Source: Thalassotalea euphylliae (lineage in GTDB: Bacteria; Pseudomonadota; Gammaproteobacteria; Enterobacterales; Alteromonadaceae). Taken from it: DNA of 64,000 nt. Location: the NCBI RefSeq assembly GCF_003390335.1, contig NZ_QUOU01000001.1, forward strand, positions 2,852,001 through 2,916,000, written 5' to 3'. The translations under genes and the position numbers were made by a program. Positions 52,816 through 62,386 of this stretch are shown here, one piece after another. The first letter of the stretch is position 1. Every line of letters starts with the position of its first letter. The notes beneath the pieces are model-generated. The model did no database searches, had not been told where the DNA came from, and saw only the letters and a list, made by a program, of their open reading frames with translations.

Positions 52816-54945
52816 TTAAGCGTCTTCGCTTGGTGCGTCAGCCGCTTCTTGAGCTTCAGGCTTAGCTGCTGCTTCTTTCATGCTTAAACGCACGCGACCT
52901 TGGCGGTCAACTTCAAGTACTTTAACCGTCACTTCTTGACCTTCAGTTAACACGTCAGCTACTGCATTTACGCGCTCTTCTGAAATTTGCGAGATATGAA
53001 CTAGACCGTCTTTGCCCGGTAAAACGTTAACGAACGCACCGAAATCTACGATACGAACCACTTTACCTGTGTAGATTTCACCGACTTCGATTTCAGCGGT
53101 TAGCGCTTTAATGCGGCTAATTGCATCTTCTGCTTGGCCAGCATCAGTCGCAGCAATCTTAACCGTACCGTCATCTTCGATTTCAATCGTTGTACCCGTT
53201 TCTTCCGTAAGCTGACGAATCGTTGCGCCACCTTTACCGATAACTTCACGGATCTTGTCAGCACTGATTTTCATGGTGTGAATACGTGGTGCGAAATCAG
53301 AGATATCGTCACGTGCTGAATCAATCGCTTGGTCCATTACGCTCAAGATATGAATACGTGCTGCTTTTGCTTGGTTAAGCGCAGTTTGCATAATATCTTG
53401 GGTGATACCTTCGATCTTGATATCCATTTGTAGTGCAGTAATACCTTCAGAAGTACCTGCTACTTTAAAGTCCATATCACCTAAGTGATCTTCATCACCA
53501 AGAATGTCAGAAAGTACAACGTGGCTGTCACCTTCTTTCACTAGACCCATTGCGATACCAGCAACAGAGGCCTTAATTGGCACACCAGCGTCCATTAGTG
53601 CTAATGAAGTACCACAGACAGAAGCCATTGATGATGAACCATTTGACTCAGTGATTTCTGATACCACACGCACTGCGTACGGGAATTCTTCGACTGTTGG
53701 CATTACCGCTAACACACCGCGCTTCGCTAGGCGACCGTGACCGATTTCACGGCGCTTAGGAGAACCGATAAAACCAGTTTCACCGACTGAGTACGGAGGG
53801 AAGTTGTAGTGCAACATAAAGTTGTCAGTTTTCTCACCTAAAATGGTTTCAACTTTCTGTGCATCACGTTGTGTACCTAGTGTAGCTGTCACTAATGCTT
53901 GGGTTTCACCACGTGTGAATACGGCACTACCGTGAGTTCGTGGTAACACGCCAGTCATTACGTCTAGTGAACGGATCATTTCAGGGTCGCGACCATCAAT
54001 ACGAGGGTGACCTTGGGTGATACGACCACGGACAACATTTTTCTCTAAGTCGTGGAATAAATCTTTTGCTTCTTGAACGTTTAGTGCTTCATCTTGAGCA
54101 AGTAGCTTTTCAACAACTTCATTGCGAATTTCAGCAACACGCTCGTAACGCTTAGCTTTTTCAGTAATTTGGTAAGCTTCGTTTACTTGGGCAGACGCTA
54201 GCTCGTCGATTTTCGCGATAAGCTCTGCATTTTTTACTGGCGCTTCCCAGTTCCAAGCAGGCGTGTTAACTTCAGCGGCAAACTCTTTGATCGCTTCGAT
54301 AGCTTTTTGTGATTGTTCGTGACCGTATACTACGGCACCTAACATCACTTCTTCAGAAAGAATTTCAGCTTCTGATTCAACCATTAATACAGCAGAGTCC
54401 GTACCTGCTACCACTAAGTCTAATTGGCTTTCTGCCAACTCAGACTGAAGCGGGTTTAATAGATACTGGCCATCTTTATAACCAACACGCGCAGCACCTA
54501 CAGGACCATTAAAAGGTGTACCTGTAATTGCTAACGCAGCAGATGTACCTAGTAATGAAATAATGTCAGGTGAAATTTCTGGGTTAGCAGAAACAACGGT
54601 AATAATTACCTGTACTTCATTGGTGAAGCCTTCCGGAAATAACGGACGAATTGGACGGTCAATCAAACGTGCAATCAATGTTTCTTCTTCAGAAGGACGA
54701 CCTTCACGCTTAAAGAAACCACCAGGGATTTTACCCGCGGCGTATGTTTTTTCTTGATAATTTACCGTTAATGGGAAGAAGTCTTGACCTTCTACCGCCT
54801 CTTTTTTAGCAACAACAGATACTAATACCGACGTATCATCCATTGAAGCCATTACAGCTGCTGTTGCTTGACGAGCAATAACACCCGTTTCTAATGTTAC
54901 GGTATGTTGACCGTACTCAAATGTTTTAGTTACCGGAGTAAACAT
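52816..54945 (-). CDS. pnp: polyribonucleotide nucleotidyltransferase
   Basis: A 709-residue 3'-5' phosphorolytic exoribonuclease. Two RNase PH domains (about 1-220 and 310-545), with catalytic residues in FMLHYNFPPYSVGETG and SSSMASVCGTSLALMDAGVP. A KH domain (EVIGKGGATIRQLTEETGT, about 555-615) and an S1 domain (GEIYTGKVVRIVDFGAFVNVLPGKDGLVHISQI, about 620-690) follow. It works with RNase E and helicase in mRNA decay. AAGGA precedes the ATG. In E. coli pnp is autoregulated through a leader hairpin; here a small hairpin ATAGCG/CGCTAT lies at 55026-55045. Confidence 0.98.
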   Translation of the reverse strand: MFTPVTKTFEYGQHTVTLETGVIARQATAAVMASMDDTSVLVSVVAKKEAVEGQDFFPLTVNYQEKTYAAGKIPGGFFKREGRPSEEETLIARLIDRPIRPLFPEGFTNEVQVIITVVSANPEISPDIISLLGTSAALAITGTPFNGPVGAARVGYKDGQYLLNPLQSELAESQLDLVVAGTDSAVLMVESEAEILSEEVMLGAVVYGHEQSQKAIEAIKEFAAEVNTPAWNWEAPVKNAELIAKIDELASAQVNEAYQITEKAKRYERVAEIRNEVVEKLLAQDEALNVQEAKDLFHDLEKNVVRGRITQGHPRIDGRDPEMIRSLDVMTGVLPRTHGSAVFTRGETQALVTATLGTQRDAQKVETILGEKTDNFMLHYNFPPYSVGETGFIGSPKRREIGHGRLAKRGVLAVMPTVEEFPYAVRVVSEITESNGSSSMASVCGTSLALMDAGVPIKASVAGIAMGLVKEGDSHVVLSDILGDEDHLGDMDFKVAGTSEGITALQMDIKIEGITQDIMQTALNQAKAARIHILSVMDQAIDSARDDISDFAPRIHTMKISADKIREVIGKGGATIRQLTEETGTTIEIEDDGTVKIAATDAGQAEDAISRIKALTAEIEVGEIYTGKVVRIVDFGAFVNVLPGKDGLVHISQISEERVNAVADVLTEGQEVTVKVLEVDRQGRVRLSMKEAAAKPEAQEAADAPSEDA

Positions 54946-55277
54946 TTACAGATTCCTTAGTTTAAGACACCAACTTACCTATTTAAGTCAGCTCTGTTTT
55001 CATTCGTTTAATTTGCCCGCTAATTATAGCGATAACAACCGCTATTACTAGCGCTTAAATCAATTAAAACCAGATTGTCACAATTACTTAGTTGATTGAG
55101 TTTATTAAAGAGATTTCAGTCGCTATTTTACGTTAGCAGAGCAACCAGAGAGTTGGTGTTTTGGAATGTTGAATAGTGGCAGAGGTTCGATGAAAAAATT
55201 ACAAAGATCAAAAAAGGCGCCTAAGCGCCTTTCTTTTATCAAACTCATTTGAGTTTGATGGGCAAATAAGCCGTCGA
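54946..55277 (-). other. rpsO-pnp intergenic leader region
   Basis: 332 bp with no gene. Contains the rpsO terminator (55208-55232), a possible pnp leader hairpin at 55026-55045, and presumably a pnp promoter that I could not assign with confidence. Confidence 0.5.
55208..55232 (-). terminator. Rho-independent terminator of rpsO
   Basis: Stem AAAGGCGC/GCGCCTTT with a 4-nt loop and a T-run on the minus strand, 45 bp after the rpsO stop. Confidence 0.88.
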
Positions 55278-55547
55278 TTAACGACGTAGACCTAATTTAC
55301 CGATAAGCGCAGTGTAACGCTCAACATCTTTACGCTTTAAGTAGTCTAAAAGCTTACGACGTTGGCTAACCATGCGTAGTAGACCACGACGTGAGTGGTG
55401 ATCATGGATGTGCGCTTTGAAGTGACCTTGTAAGTGGTTGATTTGTGTTGTTAACAAAGCAACTTGTACTTCTGGAGAACCAGTGTCACCTTCTTTAACT
55501 GCGTATTCAGCAACGATAGCTGCTTTTTGCTCAGTTGATAAAGACAT
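55278..55547 (-). CDS. rpsO: 30S ribosomal protein S15
   Basis: An 89-residue primary 16S rRNA-binding protein, full length: LSTEQKAAIVAEYAVKEGDTGSPEVQVALLT at the start and HHSRRGLLRMVSQRRKLLDYLK in the rRNA-binding part. AAGG precedes the ATG. It lies between truB and pnp as in E. coli, with 202 bp upstream for its own promoter. Confidence 0.98.
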   Translation of the reverse strand: MSLSTEQKAAIVAEYAVKEGDTGSPEVQVALLTTQINHLQGHFKAHIHDHHSRRGLLRMVSQRRKLLDYLKRKDVERYTALIGKLGLRR

Positions 55548-55749
55548 AATAAATACCTTATATAGTTTAGTGTTAAAAATCGCGTCTAGCCGAACACTAA
55601 ATCAGCAAGACGTTCAAAAGAGCGCGTATTCTAGCACCCTCGCTTTTTTTTGCAACCAAGCGTTTAACGGCCATAGTTAAACCGACACAGATAAATCGCC
55701 TTAGCTAAACCGGAATAGATAAATCGCTTCGCTACAAAAGTTATCTAGC

Positions 55750-56691
55750 TTATTCTTCTGCCGCAGGCACAATAATACGCTTAGGCGCAACTAGGCCATC
55801 ATCATTGATGTGACCAACACCTAAAAATTCACCTTGCTCGGTAAAGACTTGCACTAGGCCATCTAGCGGCGCACCCGATGCTTGCACCGGGTTACCGTGG
55901 CGAAGGTAAACCACAGAAGCATCGTCTACTTCAACTTTAGGCATACCTTCAAGTGCCGTTTCCATTGGTAATAGCAACTCATCTAAATAGGTTGATGGCG
56001 CAACACCCTCGGTTTTCGCTTGCTGAAGCTTTGCTTCTAACTGCTCAATGGTCACCATTTTATCGCGAGGATAGCTGCCTACACTTACGCGACGCAACAT
56101 AGAAACATGAGCACCACAGCCAAGTAGTTCACCTAAGTCATCAACGATGGTGCGAATATAAGTGCCTTTTGATACATGCAGCTCCATATCAATTTCATCG
56201 CCATCGATGCGTAGCACCTCTAAACGAAACACTTCGATATCACGTGCTTCACGTGGTACTTCAATACCTTCGCGGGCATACTTATATAGCGGCTGGCCTT
56301 GATATTTCAATGCCGAGTACATTGACGGAATTTGCTTTGATTTACCGCGAAACTTGTCAACGGCAATCAAGATATCCGCATCAGTCACGTCAACTGGCTT
56401 AGTACTGACCACTTCGCCATCCGCATCACTGGTGGTGGTGCGCACGCCTAACTTGGCGGTAACAATATAAGTTTTATCAGTATCTAATAAAAACTGAGAA
56501 AACTTAGTCCCTTCACCCAAACAAATCGGCAGCATGCCAGTTGCTAGTGGGTCAAGCGCACCGGTATGACCTGCTTTTTGCGCGAAGTAAATTCCTCTCA
56601 CTTGCTGCAACGCCTTGTTTGACGAGATCTCCAATGGCTTGTCTAACAGTACAATGCCGTTAACTGCACGGCCTTTTCTGCGTTTCGCCAT
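55750..56691 (-). CDS. truB: tRNA pseudouridine-55 synthase
   Basis: A 313-residue enzyme making pseudouridine at position 55 in the T loop of tRNAs. RRKGRAVNGIVLLDKPLEISSNKAL is at the start, the catalytic Asp is in GHTGALDPLATGMLPICLGEGTKFSQ (about residue 47), and KGTYIRTIVDDLGELLGCGAHVSMLRR is motif III. The C-terminal PUA-like part is shorter and acidic. It begins three bases after the rbfA stop. Confidence 0.98.
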   Translation of the reverse strand: MAKRRKGRAVNGIVLLDKPLEISSNKALQQVRGIYFAQKAGHTGALDPLATGMLPICLGEGTKFSQFLLDTDKTYIVTAKLGVRTTTSDADGEVVSTKPVDVTDADILIAVDKFRGKSKQIPSMYSALKYQGQPLYKYAREGIEVPREARDIEVFRLEVLRIDGDEIDMELHVSKGTYIRTIVDDLGELLGCGAHVSMLRRVSVGSYPRDKMVTIEQLEAKLQQAKTEGVAPSTYLDELLLPMETALEGMPKVEVDDASVVYLRHGNPVQASGAPLDGLVQVFTEQGEFLGVGHINDDGLVAPKRIIVPAAEE

Positions 56692-56694
56692 GGG

Positions 56695-57111
56695 TTATGC
56701 TTCCCCGCCTTCGTCTGAGTTCTGCTCATCAGTCGCATCTTCACCAGCGCGGCGTTGATCTTCGGCAACTGCTTGGTTAACCAAGTTCGTCATACGCACA
56801 CCTTCAACCAAGGATTTGTCATATTCAAATCGTAGCTCAGGCATAATGCGTGCTTTAATGCGCTTGGCTAATAAGGTACGAATAAAGCTGGCCGCTTCAT
56901 TTAAAATTTTAACCGATACTTCTTCGTCTTGGCCTTCAAGGGTGAAGAAAGTGACAAACACTTTGGCATAGGCTAAATCGCGCGTTACTTCAACGGCATT
57001 CACTGTCACCATACCTAAACGTGGATCTTTGACTTCACGTTGAATAATGGTGGCTACTTCTTTTTGAATTTGTTGAGCAACGCGATCGGTACGAGAAAAA
57101 TCTCTGCTCAT
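56695..57111 (-). CDS. rbfA: ribosome-binding factor A
   Basis: A 138-residue KH-fold protein needed for 30S maturation and cold growth. RTDRVAQQIQKEVATIIQREVKDPRLGMVTVNAVEVTRDL and the C-terminal IMPELRFEYDKSLVEGVRMTNLV are diagnostic. An acidic tail of about 20 residues follows the fold. It is separated from infB by a terminator, so part of its expression may be independent. Confidence 0.98.
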   Translation of the reverse strand: MSRDFSRTDRVAQQIQKEVATIIQREVKDPRLGMVTVNAVEVTRDLAYAKVFVTFFTLEGQDEEVSVKILNEAASFIRTLLAKRIKARIMPELRFEYDKSLVEGVRMTNLVNQAVAEDQRRAGEDATDEQNSDEGGEA

Positions 57112-57200
57112 AAAAACTCCTAGTCTACTCTCAACGCTATACTTTGCTGCTTAAACGGCAGTTATTGAAACGGCTAATAAAAACAGGATAGCTGAGATAA

Positions 57201-57224
57201 AAAACGGGGGCAAAGCCCCCATTT
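57201..57224 (-). terminator. terminator-like hairpin between infB and rbfA
   Basis: GGGGGC/GCCCCC around AAA; on the minus strand GTTTTTTA follows. It should attenuate read-through from infB into rbfA-truB. Confidence 0.75.
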
Positions 57225-57252
57225 AACAATATGATTTAGCTAAGTGACGCTA

Positions 57253-59916
57253 TTATAGCGTACGCTTAACTTCTACGGTTTCAAATACTTCGATTTGGTC
57301 ACCGACTTTAACGTCGTTGTAGTTCTTAACACCGATACCACACTCTGTACCGTTGCGAACTTCTTGTACGTCGTCTTTAAAGCGGCGTAGTGACTCAAGC
57401 TCACCTTCGTAGATAACCACGTTTTCACGTAGTACACGAATTGGCGCGCTGCGCTTGATGATACCTTCGGTTACCATACAACCCGCGATTGCACCCAACT
57501 TAGGTGACTTGAATACGTCACGTACTTCAGCAAGACCAATGATTTCTTGCTTGAATTCCGGCGCAAGTAAACCACTCATTGCTTGTTTCACTTCGTCGAT
57601 TAAGTCGTAGATAACGCTGTAGTAACGTAAATCAACGCCTTCCGCTTCAATCACTTTACGTGCAGACGCATCGGCACGAACGTTGAAACCAACCACGATA
57701 GCATTTGATGCTGCTGCAAGTGATGCGTCAGTTTCTGTGATACCACCCACACCAGAGCCGATGATTTTCACTTTAACTTCGTCAGTTGACAGCTTAACAA
57801 GTGCGTCAGAAATCGCTTCAAGTGAACCTTGAACGTCAGATTTCAGTACCACGTTAACTTCAGAAACATCGCCTTCTGCCATGTCTGAGAACATGTTCTC
57901 AAGTTTCGCTTTTTGCTGGCGAGCCAGTTTCACGTCACGGAATTTACCTTGGCGGTAAAGCGCTACTTCACGTGCTTTCTTCTCATCTTTAACAACCGTT
58001 GCTTCGTCACCTGATTGCGGTACACCAGAAAGACCTAAAATCTCTACAGGAATTGACGGGCCAGCTGATTTGATTTGACGACCTAATTCATCGCGCATCG
58101 CACGAACACGGCCATACTCTAAACCACAAAGTACGATATCGCCTTGCTTCAATGTACCTTCTTGAACAAGTACAGTAGCTACCGGGCCACGGCCTTTATC
58201 AAGTTTAGATTCAACCACGACACCGCTTGCCATCTTATCAACAACAGCCGTTAGCTCTAATACTTCAGCTTGAAGCAATACCGCATCTAATAGTTCGTCG
58301 ATACCAAGGCCAGTTTTCGCTGAAACGTGAACAAACTGCACATCACCGCCCCAGTCTTCTGGGATAATGTCGTGTTGAGAAAGCTCAGTTTTAACGCGAT
58401 CTGGATCAGCGGTTTCTTTATCCATTTTGTTAACTGCGATAACAATTGGCGCTTCTGCGGCTTTCGCATGCTGAATAGCTTCAATCGTTTGTGGCATTAC
58501 ACCATCGTCAGCTGCTACAACAATGATAACAATATCGGTAGCTTTCGCACCACGAGAACGCATTGCGGTAAACGCGGCGTGACCCGGAGTATCTAGGAAA
58601 GTGACCATGCCGTGATCAGTGTCTACGTGGTAAGCACCAATGTGTTGAGTAATACCACCCGCTTCGCCTGCGGCAACTTTTGCTTCACGAATGTGATCAA
58701 GTAATGATGTTTTACCGTGGTCAACGTGACCCATGATAGTCACTACTGGTGCACGGTTTTCAGCTTCACCTGCATCGCCGCGATCAGATAATACCGCTTC
58801 TTCTAGGGCGTTTTCTTTCACCAGTACAACTTTACGACCCATTTCTTCAGCAACAAGCGCCGCTGTTTCTTGGTCAATCACTTGGTTAATGGTCGCCATC
58901 GCGCCCATTTTGAACATCACTTTAACAACTTCAGCGCCTTTCACCGACATTTTATTGGCAAGGTCAGCGACTGAAATTGTTTCGCCAATGCGTACATCTT
59001 GCAATTTCGTTTCAGCTGGCTTTTGGAAGCCGTGTTTTAAGCTTTGCGGCGCAGATAAGGTTTTCTTCTTACCTTTACCCATTCTTGTTGGTTTTTCTGG
59101 CTGCTTTTTCTTCTTGCGACGACGACCGCCACCTTCATCTTCCGCATCCACTTTATCTTCAGCTTCTTGCGCATATACTGAAGAAGTTACGTGAACCACA
59201 TCGTTTTCATGCTTTTTACGCTCTTCTTCTTCCGCTTTCCAACGCGCTTCGTTTTCTTCGGCAAGCTTGCGTGCTGCTTCGGCTGCCGCTTTCGCTTCTT
59301 CTTCCGCTTTTGCTTTTGCTTCAGCTTCTTGTTGCTTGCGAATACGCTCAGCTTCATCAGCTTCTGCTTGCTGCTCAGGTGTTAGTGCTTTTGCCGCTTC
59401 AATTTCTTGCGCTTTCGCTTGTGCAGCTTCTTTCGCTTTGGCATCCGCTTCCGCTTTCGCCTTAGCTTTCTCTTCCGCTTCTACTTTCGCTTTCGCCTCG
59501 GCATCAGCCTTGGCTTTTGCTTCCGCCTCTGCAGCCGCTTTAGCTTCTTGAGCTGCCTTTTCTTCAGCTTCAGCTTTTGCCTTCGCTTCCGCTTCTGCTT
59601 GTTGCTGCTCTTCTAGGTCGCTGCGCTTCACGTAAGTACGTGTTTTACGTACTTCCACTTGCACTTGTTTCGCTTTTGAACCGCTGCCCACAGAAAGTGT
59701 GGTTTTCTTTTTGCGGCTAAGCGTCATTTTACTTGGCTGAGCATCGCTGTCATCACCGTGTTGCTTGCGCAGGTGAGTCAACAATGCTTCTTTTTCTTGC
59801 TCGGTGACTGTGTCGTTTGACGTTTTGGTAACACCTGTTTCAGCAAATTGACTGATTAGTGTATCAACCGGCGTACCGACTTCACTGGCAAGTTCGGATA
59901 TGGTTACTTCTGCCAT
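57253..59916 (-). CDS. infB: translation initiation factor IF-2
   Basis: An 887-residue GTPase that brings initiator tRNA to the 30S subunit. The N-terminal IF2_N subdomain (1-50) is followed by a long Ala/Glu/Lys-rich coiled region (about 100-245), then a second IF2_N block (RIGETISVADLANKMSVKGAEV near 310). The G domain has G1 GHVDHGKTS near residue 393, DTPGHAAF and NKMDKE. The C-terminal tRNA-binding domains include SGLLAPEFKQEIIGLAEVRDVF. The long repetitive coiled region creates strong but spurious open frames on the other strand. It follows nusA by 21 bp. Confidence 0.98.
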   Translation of the reverse strand: MAEVTISELASEVGTPVDTLISQFAETGVTKTSNDTVTEQEKEALLTHLRKQHGDDSDAQPSKMTLSRKKKTTLSVGSGSKAKQVQVEVRKTRTYVKRSDLEEQQQAEAEAKAKAEAEEKAAQEAKAAAEAEAKAKADAEAKAKVEAEEKAKAKAEADAKAKEAAQAKAQEIEAAKALTPEQQAEADEAERIRKQQEAEAKAKAEEEAKAAAEAARKLAEENEARWKAEEEERKKHENDVVHVTSSVYAQEAEDKVDAEDEGGGRRRKKKKQPEKPTRMGKGKKKTLSAPQSLKHGFQKPAETKLQDVRIGETISVADLANKMSVKGAEVVKVMFKMGAMATINQVIDQETAALVAEEMGRKVVLVKENALEEAVLSDRGDAGEAENRAPVVTIMGHVDHGKTSLLDHIREAKVAAGEAGGITQHIGAYHVDTDHGMVTFLDTPGHAAFTAMRSRGAKATDIVIIVVAADDGVMPQTIEAIQHAKAAEAPIVIAVNKMDKETADPDRVKTELSQHDIIPEDWGGDVQFVHVSAKTGLGIDELLDAVLLQAEVLELTAVVDKMASGVVVESKLDKGRGPVATVLVQEGTLKQGDIVLCGLEYGRVRAMRDELGRQIKSAGPSIPVEILGLSGVPQSGDEATVVKDEKKAREVALYRQGKFRDVKLARQQKAKLENMFSDMAEGDVSEVNVVLKSDVQGSLEAISDALVKLSTDEVKVKIIGSGVGGITETDASLAAASNAIVVGFNVRADASARKVIEAEGVDLRYYSVIYDLIDEVKQAMSGLLAPEFKQEIIGLAEVRDVFKSPKLGAIAGCMVTEGIIKRSAPIRVLRENVVIYEGELESLRRFKDDVQEVRNGTECGIGVKNYNDVKVGDQIEVFETVEVKRTL

Positions 59917-59937
59917 CTAAATAATTCCCCCGGCGTT

Positions 59938-61434
59938 CTATTCTTCGTTAAACCAACAGATGTTACGAGCAGCCATAATAAGCTCACCTGCTTTGGTTTC
60001 ATCAAGTTCTTCAATTTCTACTAAATCATCAACACCTTGCTCTGCAAGGTCTTCAAGTGTTACTACACCCTTGCTTGCAAGTACAAATGCTAAGTGACGA
60101 TCTAAACCTTCAAGTGCTAATAAGTCTTCTGCAGGCTCAGCACCTTCTAATGATTCTTCGCTCGCTAATGCCTGAGTGGTTAATGCACCTTTCGCACGCT
60201 CACGTAATTCGTTAACGATATCTTCGTCCATACCGTCAATTTCTAGTAACTCATTCACCGGTACGTAGGCAATTTCTTCTAACGATGTGAAACCTTCGTC
60301 AACTAAGACACCTGCGAACTCGTCGTCGATGTCTAGTTTTTCAGTGAATAGGTTTAATACTTTGTCATTTTCCGCTTGGTGCTTAGCGTTCATGTCGTCA
60401 ACTGTCATCACGTTTAGTTCCCAACCAGTTAACTGGCTTGCTAAACGAATGTTTTGACCGTTGCGACCAATCGCCATTGCAAGGTTGCCTTCTTCAACCG
60501 CGATATCCATGGTGCCTTTATCTTCATCAACGATGATAGAGGCAACTTCAGCTGGTGCCATGGCATTGATAACAAACTGAGCTGGGTTGTCATCGAACAA
60601 TACGATATCAACACGTTCGCCACCAAGCTCACCTGATACTGCTTGTACACGTGAGCCACGCATACCAACACAAGCACCCACAGGGTCGATACGCTTGTCA
60701 TTGCTTTTCACGGCAATTTTCGCGCGTGAACCTGGATCACGTGCAGCACCTTTGATTTCCAACATTTCTTCGCCAATTTCTGGCACTTCAACGCGGAATA
60801 GCTCAATTAGCATTTCAGGCTTAGTGCGGCTCACAAATAATTGTGCGCCACGAGCTTCTGGTTTGATGGCGTACAATAAACCACGCACACGGTCGCCCGG
60901 ACGGAACACTTCGCGTGGTAGCATGTCATCGCGATACACAATTGCTTCTGCGTTGTTGCCTAAATCTAAGATGACACTATCGCGGTTCGCTTTTTTCACA
61001 ACACCAGTGATTAGCTCACCGACTTGTTCTTGGTAGGCGTCAACGATTAATGCGCGTTCAGCTTCACGTACTTTTTGGACAATCACTTGCTTAGCGGTTT
61101 GTGTCGTAATGCGGTCAAACTTAACGGATTCAATTTGTTCTTCAACGTAGTCACCCACGTTCAATTCTGGGTTTTCAAATTGAGCAGCCGCTAAGCTGAT
61201 TTCAGCAAATGGATTTTCCATTTCTTGCTCAGCGTCGTCGATAATTAACCAACGACGGAAGGTGTCAAAATCACCAGTTTTGCGATCGATGCACACACGT
61301 ACTTCAATATCGCCTTCGTACTTTTTCTTAGTAGCAGTTTCTAGCGCAGTTTCCATCGCCTGGAAAATGCTCTCGCGAGGTACCGCTTTTTCGTTCGATA
61401 CGGCATCTACGACCAGTAAAACTTCCTTACTCAT
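59938..61434 (-). CDS. nusA: transcription elongation/termination factor NusA
   Basis: A 498-residue protein: N-terminal RNA-polymerase-binding domain (MSKEVLLVVDAVSNEKAVPRE), S1 domain (about 135-200), KH1 (GSRAKIAVKSNDKRIDPVGACVGMRG) and KH2 (LAMAIGRNGQNIRLASQLTGW). Two C-terminal acidic repeats (about 360-425 and 440-495) bind the alpha subunit or lambda N-type factors. Second gene of rimP-nusA-infB. AAGG precedes the ATG. Confidence 0.98.
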   Translation of the reverse strand: MSKEVLLVVDAVSNEKAVPRESIFQAMETALETATKKKYEGDIEVRVCIDRKTGDFDTFRRWLIIDDAEQEMENPFAEISLAAAQFENPELNVGDYVEEQIESVKFDRITTQTAKQVIVQKVREAERALIVDAYQEQVGELITGVVKKANRDSVILDLGNNAEAIVYRDDMLPREVFRPGDRVRGLLYAIKPEARGAQLFVSRTKPEMLIELFRVEVPEIGEEMLEIKGAARDPGSRAKIAVKSNDKRIDPVGACVGMRGSRVQAVSGELGGERVDIVLFDDNPAQFVINAMAPAEVASIIVDEDKGTMDIAVEEGNLAMAIGRNGQNIRLASQLTGWELNVMTVDDMNAKHQAENDKVLNLFTEKLDIDDEFAGVLVDEGFTSLEEIAYVPVNELLEIDGMDEDIVNELRERAKGALTTQALASEESLEGAEPAEDLLALEGLDRHLAFVLASKGVVTLEDLAEQGVDDLVEIEELDETKAGELIMAARNICWFNEE

Positions 61435-61462
61435 GTTCTTTAGCCTTCTACTTACTCAATAA

Positions 61463-61918
61463 TTAAAACTGTGGGACCAGATTGGCTTTGTCGACATTAG
61501 CGTGTGCTAACTCATACGTTTCGCCGTCAACGATAACAACAAGTGTTTCTCCTTCAACGGCCTCTAGTAACCCTTTAAATTTGCGACGACCATTTAACGG
61601 CAAGCCCAATTTAACTTCGACAGTTTCACCGACAACCGCTTCAAAATGCGCAACATCAAATAATGGTCTGTCTAAGCCTGGAGACGACACTTCTAGGTTA
61701 TATTCAGTACTAATTGGATCTTCAACGTCCAAAATAGCACTGACTTGACGACTGACTTCCGCACAGTCATCAACATTGATGCCATTTTCGTGATCAATAA
61801 AAAGTCGTAATGTTGAGTGCTTACCCGCACTAATAAATTCAACACCTAAAAGCTCTTTGCCAAGCTGCTCTACAGCTGGGCGTAGCATGTCGGTTAACTT
61901 ATGCTCGAATTTTGCCAA
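61463..61918 (-). CDS. rimP: ribosome maturation factor RimP
   Basis: A 151-residue protein for 30S assembly. The conserved GINVDDCAEVSRQVSAILDVEDPI and YNLEVSSPGLDRPLF are diagnostic. The start is a TTG at 61918, supported by GGAG eight bases upstream and by the family's usual length of about 150 with a KLTDML start. The frame runs open to 62014, but those residues read through a hairpin region of the leader and do not match RimP. Confidence 0.93.
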   Translation of the reverse strand: MAKFEHKLTDMLRPAVEQLGKELLGVEFISAGKHSTLRLFIDHENGINVDDCAEVSRQVSAILDVEDPISTEYNLEVSSPGLDRPLFDVAHFEAVVGETVEVKLGLPLNGRRKFKGLLEAVEGETLVVIVDGETYELAHANVDKANLVPQF

Positions 61919-62016
61919 TCCTAAATCTCCAGATATAAAAAAAGGGCATAAAGCCCAGCGAAATAAAGCTGATTGTTTCGCAGCTAACGTAATTCGCGTT
62001 AGCGCAGTAAACAAAA

Positions 62017-62040
62017 AAGCCCCAATACATGGGGCTTTAA
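62017..62040 (-). terminator. attenuator-like terminator in the rimP leader
   Basis: On the minus strand a hairpin AAAGCCCCA/TGGGGCTTT with a T-run (TTTTTTG) lies between the promoter at 62178-62206 and the rimP start at 61918. With no upstream gene to terminate, it must act on the leader transcript itself. rimP leaders with premature terminators have been described in Gammaproteobacteria. Confidence 0.7.
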
Positions 62041-62116
62041 TTTCACTGAGCCCATTATAATCACCCCGTCAGTAGTCACTAAATGACTACTGTTACATAG
62101 GTGAAACGCTACATGA

Positions 62117-62155
62117 TCAAAATAAACGCAGACGTTTACTTCTCAGTGCAATCAT
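62117..62155 (-). CDS. possible 12-residue leader peptide in the rimP leader
   Basis: MIALRSKRLRLF, with a purine-rich GAGCGG just upstream of the ATG. Rich in Arg and Leu. It lies before a hairpin AGTAGTCA/TGACTACT (about 62071-62092) and the terminator at 62017. It could be a chance frame; no comparative evidence is available. Confidence 0.3.
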   Translation of the reverse strand: MIALRSKRLRLF

Positions 62156-62177
62156 GCCGCTCAAATAGATGGCCGGA

Positions 62178-62206
62178 ATTATATAGTTAGCCCACTATAT
62201 AAGCAA
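62178..62206 (-). promoter_or_regulatory. sigma-70 promoter of the rimP-nusA-infB operon
   Basis: On the minus strand TTGCTT (62206-62201), exactly 17 bp, TATAAT (62183-62178). The predicted leader is about 250 nt before the TTG start. Confidence 0.7.
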
Positions 62207-62386
62207 GTTAAAATCAGTAAAAGCGCAGTTTTATTTGTTTTTTGCCAAGAAGCTCGAAATGTCGAAATTTTTAACATTTTGAGTCTGATAACACGCTTGT
62301 TTACAATAGGTTAATGCCATATCTGTATTAATGTTATACAATTGCGGCAACGTGTTTAATTTCTCAATAGGATTTGCAGCTAAGTC

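Noticed and set aside
58733..59616. Several plus-strand frames opposite infB
   Set aside because: Low-complexity products of the Ala/Lys/Glu-rich IF-2 coiled region read on the wrong strand.
62041..62386. A tRNA gene before rimP, as with metY in E. coli
   Set aside because: No cloverleaf, no T-loop GTTCRA sequence and no CCA end could be found on either strand.
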